Shown here: in pieces, positions 6,323 to 12,734 of the stretch
Layout: every line of letters starts with the position of its first letter
Numbering within the stretch: position 1 is the stretch's first letter
Assembly: GCA_934454035.1 (NCBI GenBank)
Contig: CAKSFY010000059.1
Span: forward strand, 1 to 12,734
Origin: an uncultured Clostridia bacterium
GTDB taxonomy: Bacteria; Bacillota; Clostridia; UBA1381
Length of the DNA: 12,734 nt
Direction of reading: 5' to 3'
Translations under genes and position numbers: made by a program
Notes under the pieces: generated by a model
Databases searched by the model: none
Seen by the model: only the letters and a program-made list of their open reading frames with translations
Told to the model about the DNA's origin: nothing

Positions 6323-7792
6323 ATGAAATATTTACTTGGCATAGATTTCGGCGGAGGTGCGTCCAAAGCAACGCTTTTGGGTGAGGACGGAATAATAGCC
6401 GCCACAAATTCTGTGGAGTATCCGACATATTATCCGAATCAGGGGTACGCGGAGCAAAATCCCGATGACTGGTACGCCGCAGTAAAGGAAAACATTGCGG
6501 AGATTTTAAAAAAAAGCGGTATAAATAAATCGGATATAGCGGTATTATGCCTTGACGCGGCAACGCATACGGCGGTTTTGACCGATAATGACGGAAATGT
6601 TCTTCGTCCGGCAATTTATTGGACGGACAGCCGCAGCACAAAGGAATGTGCATATATTTGCGATAATTTCGGTGAGTCGGTTCTGAAAAAAACACTTCAC
6701 AGTGTTGATACAATCTGGACGCTGCCGCAGCTTATGTGGGTGAAAAACAATGAGCCCGAAGTGTGGAGCAGAGTCGGGAAAATTTTCTTCCCGAAAGACT
6801 ATATCCGATATCTGCTTACGGGTGAATATTGCACCGACTATATTGAGGCAGAGGGCAGTATGCTTTTTGATTTTAATACCCTGACATGGTCGGAAGAGTT
6901 ATGCGGCATTATAGGTCTTGATACCGGTATATTGCCGCGTGTTATTGCACCTGCGGATTTTGTCGGCAGAATTTCTGAAAAAGCTGCGGCCGATGCAGGA
7001 CTGTCCGCAGATACTAAGGTGATATGCGGAACAACCGATACGGCACTGGAAGTATTTGCATCGGGTGCGGTTGAAAGCGGAGACATGACAATAAAGCTTG
7101 CAACCGCGGGGAGAATTTGTATGGTGACGGATAAGGCATATCCGCATAAACATATGATAAACTACTCGCATATTGAAAAGGGCTTGTGGTATCCGGGAAC
7201 GGCTACCAAGTCGTGCGCTGCGTCATACAGATGGTACCGCGATACGTTCGGCGGCGGATACAAAGAGCTGGATACCGGTGCACAGCAGGTTGAGGTCGGC
7301 TGCGGCGGACTGATTTTTCATCCGTACTTAAACGGTGAGCTCACACCTTATGCCGATCCCAATCTTTGCGGAAGCTTTACCGGCATTCGTGCTTCGCATA
7401 CCAAAGCGCATTTTTCGCGTGCCGTTATGGAGGGGGTTGCGATGTCGCTGATGGACTGCAAAACGGTTTTTGATGAATTGGGTATCGCGTTCCCGAAAAG
7501 AGCAAATATAATCGGCGGCGGCTCGGAAAGCCCTGTTTGGCGGCAGATTGTCGCCGATGCACTGGGTATAGAGCTTGTGCAGAAGGAAAACAGTGATTCT
7601 TCATTCGGCAGTGCTATGCTTGCCGGTGTGGCAGCCGGAATCTGGGGCAGTCTCTCCGAGGCGGTGCAAAAGTGTTCAAAAACCATATCGCACACAAAAC
7701 CGTGCCGTGAAAATACCGAAAAATATAATCGTCTGTTTAAAAAGTACAAAAAAATTCACGAGGTATTGGCTGAAGTTTATAATGAGATATAA
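6323..7792 (+). CDS. FGGY-family carbohydrate kinase (xylulokinase-like)
   Basis: A 489-residue protein, the normal length for FGGY kinases. The N-terminal actin-like domain opens with LGIDFGGGASKATLL, the ATP phosphate loop, and includes RPAIYWTDSRS, the sugar-side signature. Catalytic base D239 lies in CGTTDTALEVF. The C-terminal domain has GGGSESPVWRQIVADALG and SSFGSAMLAGVAAG, which bind the adenine. The usual GTS-type phosphate motif after the catalytic Asp reads LATAGRI here, so it belongs to a divergent subgroup. FGGY kinases phosphorylate ketoses, polyols or aldonates; xylulose is the nearest textbook match, but specificity is not readable. The gene has its own AGGAG 6 bases before the ATG, after a 25-base gap. 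A second sugar kinase in the unit suggests two phosphorylated branches or a two-substrate operon. Confidence 0.9.
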   Translation: MKYLLGIDFGGGASKATLLGEDGIIAATNSVEYPTYYPNQGYAEQNPDDWYAAVKENIAEILKKSGINKSDIAVLCLDAATHTAVLTDNDGNVLRPAIYWTDSRSTKECAYICDNFGESVLKKTLHSVDTIWTLPQLMWVKNNEPEVWSRVGKIFFPKDYIRYLLTGEYCTDYIEAEGSMLFDFNTLTWSEELCGIIGLDTGILPRVIAPADFVGRISEKAAADAGLSADTKVICGTTDTALEVFASGAVESGDMTIKLATAGRICMVTDKAYPHKHMINYSHIEKGLWYPGTATKSCAASYRWYRDTFGGGYKELDTGAQQVEVGCGGLIFHPYLNGELTPYADPNLCGSFTGIRASHTKAHFSRAVMEGVAMSLMDCKTVFDELGIAFPKRANIIGGGSESPVWRQIVADALGIELVQKENSDSSFGSAMLAGVAAGIWGSLSEAVQKCSKTISHTKPCRENTEKYNRLFKKYKKIHEVLAEVYNEI

Positions 7793-7812
7793 TGCACAAG
7801 GGGAATAATATA

Positions 7813-9165
7813 ATGAAAATTGCGGTTTGTGTAAAAGTGGTTAAAGGTGAAATCAATCCTTTTGATGAATGCGCATTGGAATGTGCTCTTCAGATTAAAG
7901 AGGCTCAGATTACAGTTATATCCATGGGTGCCGAGTCGGCGAAATCAGCGCTTGACCGCATTTCCAGGCTGGCGGTTGACAGAATAATTCTTCTGAGTGA
8001 CATCCGCCTTGCCGGGTCAGATACACTTGCCACAAGCTATGCGTTATCTCGGGTAATAAAACGAATAAACCCTGAGCTTGTGCTTTGCGGCAGGCAGAGT
8101 ATTGACGGTGATACGGCACAGGTCGGACCGTGCCTTTCGGAACTTTTGGGATATAATCTGATAACAAACGTGATGGAAATAAAGCTTGACCGAAAAATAT
8201 GCTGCAAAACGCGGATGGAATATGATGAAACAGATTTCCCGGCGGTTTTGACGGTTGAAAGAATAAATACTCTGCGTTTTCCGCGTATGGGGTCAAAGGT
8301 TAAGCAAATTGAAATAATCAGTGCCGGCGATGCAGGAATAGACACATCAAGATGCGGACTTTCGGGTTCGCCGACAAGGGTGCTGAAGTCTTTTGAAAGC
8401 AGCCGCGGAGCAAGAAAATGTAAATTTATTACGCTTGATGAGCTTGACGGATGCATAGCTGAAGCACTGAAAAAAGAAAAGGAAAAAATAAGACCGCGCA
8501 CAACAGGGCAAAAACTTGAGTCTGTCACCGTTATCGGTGCCGAATTGAAAAAAACGGCAATGGAATTGGCACGGAATGTGCGCGTTATAGAAAGCCGCAA
8601 TTATCAAGAGATTGCAGAGCTTGTGAAGAATGATGAGGTTGTTTTGTGGAGTGCGGATTTGTGGGGAAGAAAAAATGCACCGCGCACAGCTGTGATTTTG
8701 AATACAGGACTTTGTGCCGACTGTACCGCGCTTGAAACGGACGGTAAAAGCTTATTTATGTATCGCCCGGCTTTCGGCGGAACACTTACTGCAAAAATAG
8801 AGTGCAAAACGCGTCCGCAAATGGCTACCGTCAGGACGGAAAACGGCGATAAAAGTAACATAGTATTCGGATTGGGACGCGGCACCGCAAACGATTTGGA
8901 AAAATATAAAGCACTTGCAAAAAAATATAATGCGGAAATTGCCGCGTCGCGTGCCCTTGTGGATATGGGCTTGACCGAGTATGACCGTCAGGTGGGCTTG
9001 ACGGGGAAAATTATAGCGCCGAGGGTATATGTGGCATGCGGAATATCCGGTGCAGTGCAGCATACCTGCGGATTTGAAAATGCTGGAACGGTAATCGCAA
9101 TCAATCCCGATAAAAACGCAAGAATTTTTGAATTTGCGGATTATGGAATAAACATTTGTCTGTAA
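7813..9165 (+). CDS. Fused electron-transfer flavoprotein, EtfB-EtfA in one chain
   Basis: Residues 1-215 are a complete EtfB: MKIAVCVKVV, INPFDECALECAL, GRQSIDGDTAQVGP (93-106) and the LSGSPT recognition segment. From about residue 240 an EtfA follows with a shortened domain I (RPAFGGT, ARPQMATVR-like RPQMATVR) and a full C-terminal FAD domain, with DRQVGLTGK (391-399) and GISGAVQH (410-417). At 450 residues it is about 150 shorter than EtfB plus EtfA. The DGDTAQVGP form is typical of bifurcating or anaerobe-type ETFs, whereas the DDxNQTG form marks mitochondrial-type ETFs. It probably exchanges electrons with the FAD oxidase and Fe-S protein of the same operon. I start it at ATG 7813, 8 bases after AAGGGGAA and where EtfB proteins begin. 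An in-frame ATG at 7792 overlapping the previous stop would add seven residues. Confidence 0.88.
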   Translation: MKIAVCVKVVKGEINPFDECALECALQIKEAQITVISMGAESAKSALDRISRLAVDRIILLSDIRLAGSDTLATSYALSRVIKRINPELVLCGRQSIDGDTAQVGPCLSELLGYNLITNVMEIKLDRKICCKTRMEYDETDFPAVLTVERINTLRFPRMGSKVKQIEIISAGDAGIDTSRCGLSGSPTRVLKSFESSRGARKCKFITLDELDGCIAEALKKEKEKIRPRTTGQKLESVTVIGAELKKTAMELARNVRVIESRNYQEIAELVKNDEVVLWSADLWGRKNAPRTAVILNTGLCADCTALETDGKSLFMYRPAFGGTLTAKIECKTRPQMATVRTENGDKSNIVFGLGRGTANDLEKYKALAKKYNAEIAASRALVDMGLTEYDRQVGLTGKIIAPRVYVACGISGAVQHTCGFENAGTVIAINPDKNARIFEFADYGINICL

Positions 9166-9227
9166 ATACCGTAACGGCTTTTTGCGTAACAAAAGCGCGG
9201 CAATGGGCATTGAAAGGAGTTATAAGC

Positions 9228-10235
9228 GTGATTTATAAAGTAAAACCCACAAGAGTTTACCGTTCATACTACGGCGGAGAAAATCTGGATAAAATGAGCG
9301 GTAAGCCTGCAGCAGGAAAGGATAGATTTCCCGAGGATTGGCTATGCTCCGTAACGAAGGCTTTCAATCCCGGCAGAGATATAAAAAACGAAGGCTTAAG
9401 CGTTGTTGACGACGGCAGATATTTGGCTGATGTTATAAATGAAAACAGACCTCAAATGCTGGGAGACAGTGAATGTATGTCTCTTTTGTTCAAGCTTCTT
9501 GACTCTGCGGAAAGGCTTGTTATTCAAGTTCATCCCACAAATGAGTTTGCACGCAAATACTTTAACAGTGAGTTCGGAAAAACTGAATCCTGGTATATTT
9601 TGAACGATGGCGGGTATGTGTATATAGGCTTTAAACCCGGTATTACGAGAGAGTATTTCAAAGAATTGTTTGAAAAACAGGATATACAGGCAATGCTTGA
9701 ATGTCTGCATAAATTTGAGGTAAACAAAGGTGATATAATTTTTGTATCGGGAGGAGTGCCGCATGCTATCGGGGCAGGCTGCTTTCTTGCCGAGCTGCAG
9801 GAGCCGACGGATCTTATGGTTATTCCGGAGAGGATTACGCCGTCCGGCATTGCTCTTGCAGATGAAAAACTGCACGGCGGTTTAGGCTTTGAAAAAATGT
9901 TTGATTGTTTTTGCTATGAAGGAGCAGACAAATCGGAAACTTATAAAAAATACTTTAAAAAGCCAAAACATGTGAACGATAATGAAAAAGAAATTATAAA
10001 TCACACAATGACGGATAAATTCACCCTTTGGGAAATTGAAGTATCGGGAAGCTATATAAAAAATACAGATGATTACGCGATAGCTTTGGTACTGGATGGA
10101 GAGGGCGAATGCAATTCGGTTTCCCTGAAAGCATATGACAGATTCTTTGTGCCGTTCGGCGAGAAAATTTTGAATTTTACCGGGAATATGAGAGTTTTGC
10201 TTTGCAGCCCGGGCAAAAATAATAAAGAAGCTTAA
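9228..10235 (+). CDS. manA: Class I mannose-6-phosphate isomerase-like protein (ManA family)
   Basis: A 335-residue cupin-fold protein of the type I phosphomannose isomerase family. The zinc set is present: Q100 and H102 in IQVHPT, E120 in GKTESWYIL, and H179 in GGVPHAIGAG. FPEDWLCSVT near the N terminus and AELQEPTDL downstream are also family features. These enzymes interconvert mannose 6-phosphate and fructose 6-phosphate in the cytosol. The RSYYGG replaces the KIWGG of the classical enzyme, as in a Clostridia subgroup whose substrate may differ. I choose the GTG at 9228, 7 bases after AAAGGAGT. An upstream TTG at 9156 in frame overlaps the ETF gene, lacks a Shine-Dalgarno and would add an unrelated 24-residue leader. 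It is the last gene before the terminator at 10264. In this operon it may isomerise a pathway-specific sugar phosphate. Confidence 0.82.
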   Translation: MIYKVKPTRVYRSYYGGENLDKMSGKPAAGKDRFPEDWLCSVTKAFNPGRDIKNEGLSVVDDGRYLADVINENRPQMLGDSECMSLLFKLLDSAERLVIQVHPTNEFARKYFNSEFGKTESWYILNDGGYVYIGFKPGITREYFKELFEKQDIQAMLECLHKFEVNKGDIIFVSGGVPHAIGAGCFLAELQEPTDLMVIPERITPSGIALADEKLHGGLGFEKMFDCFCYEGADKSETYKKYFKKPKHVNDNEKEIINHTMTDKFTLWEIEVSGSYIKNTDDYAIALVLDGEGECNSVSLKAYDRFFVPFGEKILNFTGNMRVLLCSPGKNNKEA

Positions 10236-10263
10236 TCGAAAAATCAAATATTATGCATGCAAT

Positions 10264-10295
10264 ATGGCGGTGTACAAAAAGTACACCGCCATTTT
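10264..10295 (+). terminator. Terminator of the catabolic operon
   Basis: A 12-base perfect stem (10264-10275 with 10281-10292) with an AAAAA loop, followed by a short TTT. It begins 29 bases after the last stop codon. The T-tract is weaker than that of its near copy at 105-139, so read-through into the structured element is possible. Confidence 0.75.
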
Positions 10296-10311
10296 AGGGG
10301 ATAGGAAAAAA
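10264..10311 (+). repeat. Right copy of the direct repeat bracketing the gene cluster
   Basis: The hairpin core 10266-10290 differs by one base from 110-134, and GGATAGGAAAAAA (10299-10311) is identical to 151-163. Here the spacer between the two blocks is 8 bases instead of 16. The second block is also part of the left end of the structured element at 10296-10542. Confidence 0.8.
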
Positions 10312-10542
10312 TGCTTCGGAATTAACAAACTGAGCCAAAGCTTTAGCTTTGGGATACTAGGGCAGTGTACTCGCGTACACTGAGTGGCGAAGTTTGTTGA
10401 TAGCAAGAAAAGAAATAATTTTATGAAAAATCAATTTTTTTGATTTTTCTACATACAAATGTTCAGACTAAAACAATTATATTTTCTGTAATATGTGCTT
10501 TTCTCTTCTTTTCTTGCGTTCCGGACTTTTTTTACATCCCCT
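10296..10542. repeat. 247-base structured element with imperfect terminal inverted repeats (MITE-like or large RNA fold)
   Basis: The ends are inverted: AGGGGAT (10296-10302) pairs with ATCCCCT (10536-10542), the A-run 10306-10311 with T's at 10528-10533, and CGGAA (10317-10321) with TTCCG (10519-10523). Next inside, GCAAGAAAAGAA (10403-10414) is the exact inverse of 10506-10517, continuing the long stem. Between the two left arms sits a compact three-way junction (10321-10401), and a further perfect 10-base hairpin lies at 10425-10449. TTTT flanks both ends. It encodes no protein. It could be a miniature mobile element or a structured transcript; no named family is recognised. Confidence 0.6.
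10321..10401. other. Three-way-junction fold inside the structured element
   Basis: The outer stem is 11 pairs (10321-10331 with 10391-10401, one G-U). It encloses two perfect hairpins: CCAAAGC/GCTTTGG (10335-10341 with 10346-10352, loop TTTA) and CAGTGTAC/GTACACTG (10363-10370 with 10375-10382, loop TCGC). A GGGATACTAGGG linker joins them. The fold is compact and almost fully paired, as in conserved RNA domains or cruciform ends of mobile DNA. I do not recognise it as a known riboswitch. Confidence 0.55.
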
Positions 10543-10618
10543 TTTTGGATTCAGACGTGCCGGGTGCAATCCGCAATTGTGCATAGCGACGAATTTTGTA
10601 AAATCATACTTTGGCATG

Positions 10619-10647
10619 ATGACAACGAATAAAATATATGATATAAT
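10619..10647 (+). promoter_or_regulatory. Probable sigma-A promoter of the surface-protein gene
   Basis: ATGACA (10619-10624) is five of six to the -35 consensus. After 17 bases comes a perfect TATAAT (10642-10647). The expected start near 10654 gives a leader of about 130 bases that includes the short ORF at 10700. Confidence 0.65.
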
Positions 10648-10699
10648 TATAAATAACTATATTTATAAAAGGCATGTTTAAGAATGGGGTGTGCTGCCT

Positions 10700-10786
10700 A
10701 TGAAAGAGCAAAATGCCGGCAATTGCGGTTCGGCAGATAAAAGCTTAGCAAAACAAATAATTTTCAGGAGGAAAAAATCACTATGA
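10700..10786 (+). CDS. Putative 28-residue leader peptide overlapping the surface-protein start
   Basis: ATG at 10700 opens a 28-codon frame that ends in TGA at 10784-10786. This overlaps the ATG of the next gene (10783-10785) as ATGA. The peptide starts MKEQNAGNCGSADK and ends with a basic IIFRRKKSL. A GGGG at 10685-10688 is a weak possible ribosome binding site. The ATGA overlap is the usual sign of translational coupling. However, the coding of the last third is constrained by the strong AGGAGG of the downstream gene, so chance is quite possible. No homology or function can be claimed. Confidence 0.3.
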   Translation: MKEQNAGNCGSADKSLAKQIIFRRKKSL

Positions 10787-12734
10787 GTAAAAGAGTTTTG
10801 AGCTTGTTTATAGCGATTGTGCTCTGTTTTTCTCAGCTGCCGTCGGCGGTGTTTGCAGATGATGAGGAAAACGGCGGAATACCGGTCGTGCAAAGCGGCG
10901 AATCGGTTGTTGCAAAAGCAGGAGAAGCGGAGTATGAAACGCTGCAGGATGCATTTGACAATTTTGAAGAAGATATTACATTGCTCACTAATATTGAGGA
11001 AAACATAGATATTAGCTCAACGGCAACAATCAATATGAATGGCTATAGCATTACCGGAAACATTGACGCTATGGATAGTCTTACGCTTACAAACGGTACG
11101 GTTATCGGCAATGTGACTACTGATACCGCTTTTATAATGACTGCACCTGCCGGTGCAGAGGCGGCTATTAAAGGCGGCTTGGAGGTTAAAGACGGCAGTT
11201 GTTTAATCAGCGGAGCTAAAATCGGTGTAATAGGGACGTTATACGTGGATAGCAGTGATGAGGTCACTGTTACAGGTACGGAAAAAGCCGTATCACTGAA
11301 TGCGCAAGCAGAACCAAAGGGGAAAATTCTCTACGGCTCAGCCACAGAGAACGGCGAAACATCGGTTGCGGCAGTGTTTGATACAGATACATATAAAGTA
11401 GGCGATGCAGTTGCCAAAAGACTCAGCAACAAACAAGTCGGAGGTCAGGCACCCGACCCTGTTCAGGCAACGCTTGCAATTACACCCGACAGTGCAGAAA
11501 TCTATGCCGGTGAGTCAGCGGAATTTACAGTTACATATAACGGCACTGATACTATTGAAGCGGAAGTGCAGAAGAATGCGCTGATTCCGATTACTACCAA
11601 GCTTACAGAAACAGAAGAGGAACACAAGTGGAAGCTTACAGTGACAACGACCGATAAGACAAACGCGGGCGATTATACGATTTTTGTGTATCCGACGAAT
11701 TCTATCACAAATAGCGTGTCTGCAACTGTTAAGATTAAAAATGCGGTTGCAATGGATTCAGACGGTAATTATTATGATGACATAAAAACGGCGATTACAT
11801 CTGCAAAGGATGGCAGCCAGGTTACGGTTATTGCAAAAAATCCGCAGATACCATTGCCGGATAACATTTATATTGAAACCGGAAGCGAGGGTATTACTCT
11901 TGACCTTAACGGTCACAGTCTGGACGGATATCCGCTCAGGGTAGGAGGTCTCACAGCGACAAGCAAGCCGCGGTCGGGTAAGCTGACAGTTATTGACAGC
12001 AGCGGCGGAAACGGCGCAATCGGGTTAGCGGTGCGCGACAGCGGCACGCTGATTTTCACACCGGGTAATGTGAAAACCACACTTTTGCAATTGGTGGTTT
12101 ACGGCGGAAATCTTGAGCTGCATAGCGGCAAGATTAAATACGACGGATTATCCCTTAAGAATAATTATACGCTTGACAGCTTTCTTCCGTCCGGGGAGGG
12201 GCTTGCATACCGTCAGGCGGATGGAAAACAATGGCTCGCTTTGGAAAAAGCACGGAATAATAATCTTCCGACTTATGATCTGGTCATAACGCAATGTGAA
12301 CATGCCGATTTTGATACGGATGGCAAGTGCCTGTACTGCGGCAGTACCTGTGCACATGAAAACGTTTCGGACAGCGGTATTTGCGAAGGCTGCAAAACGC
12401 AGTTCACATTGTCGCTTTCTTCGGGAAACCGTACATCGTACTATACGGACGCTGTGGCTGCTTTGGCTGATGCAGTGCTTGAGAAAAACAAGGGCTGCAC
12501 ATTAAAGCTTTTCAAGAGCGTTGACGGCACGGTTAAATTTAATCCGTCGTATGTGGAACAAACCGACAGAACGGCGTTTACGTTGGATTTAAACGGATAC
12601 GATTTTGGAGATTTCGATTCTGCGATCTTTCTCAGCAATGTAAATATGACACTCAAGACCTCGGCGGCAAGGAAGCAATGGACAACGTTCTATCCAAGAA
12701 TCCATATGCATAAAAACGCTTCTCTGACGTGCCC
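10783..12734 (+). CDS. Large secreted repeat protein (beta-helix-like surface protein), truncated by window end
   Basis: A frame of at least 650 codons runs open to the right edge. ATG 10783 lies 11 bases after AGGAGG. Residues 1-25 are a signal peptide: KR, a hydrophobic core SLFIAIVLCF, and a VFA-D cleavage site. Three related units end in (L)(D/N)xNG(Y/H): about residues 47-92 (INMNGYSI), 321-384 (LDLNGHSL) and 543-608 (LDLNGYDF). Each begins with a Y-x-x-x-x-x-A helix and a TVxLL-type strand. Residues 227-320 look like an Ig-like domain. Between units 2 and 3 are two tandem CxH-x8-CxxC motifs (C505-C519, C523-C537). This layout resembles Clostridia cell-surface proteins with right-handed beta-helix repeats. 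Wall-anchoring domains, if any, lie beyond the window. It has its own promoter and is separate from the operon. Confidence 0.8.
   Translation, partial: MSKRVLSLFIAIVLCFSQLPSAVFADDEENGGIPVVQSGESVVAKAGEAEYETLQDAFDNFEEDITLLTNIEENIDISSTATINMNGYSITGNIDAMDSLTLTNGTVIGNVTTDTAFIMTAPAGAEAAIKGGLEVKDGSCLISGAKIGVIGTLYVDSSDEVTVTGTEKAVSLNAQAEPKGKILYGSATENGETSVAAVFDTDTYKVGDAVAKRLSNKQVGGQAPDPVQATLAITPDSAEIYAGESAEFTVTYNGTDTIEAEVQKNALIPITTKLTETEEEHKWKLTVTTTDKTNAGDYTIFVYPTNSITNSVSATVKIKNAVAMDSDGNYYDDIKTAITSAKDGSQVTVIAKNPQIPLPDNIYIETGSEGITLDLNGHSLDGYPLRVGGLTATSKPRSGKLTVIDSSGGNGAIGLAVRDSGTLIFTPGNVKTTLLQLVVYGGNLELHSGKIKYDGLSLKNNYTLDSFLPSGEGLAYRQADGKQWLALEKARNNNLPTYDLVITQCEHADFDTDGKCLYCGSTCAHENVSDSGICEGCKTQFTLSLSSGNRTSYYTDAVAALADAVLEKNKGCTLKLFKSVDGTVKFNPSYVEQTDRTAFTLDLNGYDFGDFDSAIFLSNVNMTLKTSAARKQWTTFYPRIHMHKNASLTC

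Larger units (their letters stand above)
10236..10782. other. 547-base intergenic region between the operon and the surface-protein gene
   Basis: No substantial gene is supported here. In order it holds a terminator hairpin, a 247-base structured element with inverted ends, a stretch of 76 bases with no clear signal (10543-10618), a promoter and a leader with a 28-codon ORF. A 62-codon open frame across 10493-10681 has no ribosome binding site, low-complexity composition and crosses the element boundary. Confidence 0.7.

Noticed and set aside
9156..9227. TTG start at 9156 for the ManA-like gene
   Set aside because: It overlaps the ETF gene and has no Shine-Dalgarno. The family-like sequence begins at the GTG at 9228, which has AAAGGAGT at good spacing.
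10493..10681. 62-codon open frame MCFSLLFLRSG... as a small gene
   Set aside because: No ribosome binding site, it spans the right inverted repeat of the structured element and the promoter region of the next gene, and its composition follows the underlying T-rich DNA.
10571..10728. CCGCAATTG (10571-10579) and its inverse CAATTGCGG (10720-10728) as a long-range stem
   Set aside because: The first arm is upstream of the predicted transcription start near 10654, so both arms would not be in one transcript from that promoter, and nine bases at this distance may be chance.
10654..10782. Riboswitch in the leader of the surface-protein gene
   Set aside because: Only a 5-pair hairpin (TGCCG/CGGCA, 10714-10735) is evident. 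It matches no riboswitch consensus that I know, and no terminator or Shine-Dalgarno-sequestering alternative is visible.
1..12734. CRISPR array, tRNA or rRNA genes, insertion-sequence transposase
   Set aside because: No regularly spaced repeats, no tRNA-like cloverleaf with a TTC-loop, no rRNA signature and no transposase-like coding sequence were seen on either strand; the three-way junction at 10321 lacks tRNA features.

Overview
The window looks like chromosomal DNA of a strictly anaerobic Clostridia-type Bacillota, probably gut-associated. The support is moderate-to-low GC, strong AGGAGG-type ribosome binding sites, consensus sigma-A promoters with 17-base spacers, an RpiR-family regulator, an electron-transfer-flavoprotein module of the anaerobe type, and a secreted repeat protein of a kind common in Clostridia. 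I cannot name the species from sequence alone.

Layout. Bases 1-96 are the tail of a gene that enters from the left, perhaps a sugar ABC-transporter binding protein. A bidirectional terminator follows (105-139). Then comes a minus-strand RpiR/SIS regulator (202-1035). A 236-base divergent control region (1036-1271) holds one consensus promoter per direction and three copies of a TGAAA-N4-TTTCA palindrome. From 1272 to 10235 nine tightly packed plus-strand genes form what looks like one transcription unit: a GlcD/AGPS-like FAD oxidase, a two-cluster Fe-S protein, a class II aldolase, a PfkB kinase, IolB, an FGGY kinase, a fused EtfB-EtfA protein and a class I mannose-6-phosphate-isomerase-like protein (eight recognisable products; the ETF fusion stands for two classical subunits). 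The unit ends at a hairpin terminator (10264-10295) that is a near copy of the one at 105-139.

Working together. IolB, a PfkB kinase and a class II aldolase are the three consecutive lower steps of inositol catabolism (5-deoxyglucuronate to 2-deoxy-5-keto-gluconate, to its 6-phosphate, to DHAP plus malonic semialdehyde). The upper enzymes IolG, IolE and IolD are absent from the unit. In their place are a FAD/Fe-S dehydrogenase and its probable ETF partner, plus a second sugar kinase and a sugar-phosphate-isomerase-like protein. My inference is a carbohydrate, polyol or sugar-acid pathway that contains an ETF-linked oxidation, possibly coupled to NAD(H) and ferredoxin. The substrate is not determined by the sequence.

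Right end. The 547-base gap 10236-10782 contains a 247-base element with imperfect inverted ends and a nested three-way-junction fold, then a promoter and a 28-codon leader ORF. This leads into a long secreted protein (10783 to beyond the window) with three beta-helix-like repeat units, an Ig-like stretch and two tandem CxH-x8-CxxC motifs.
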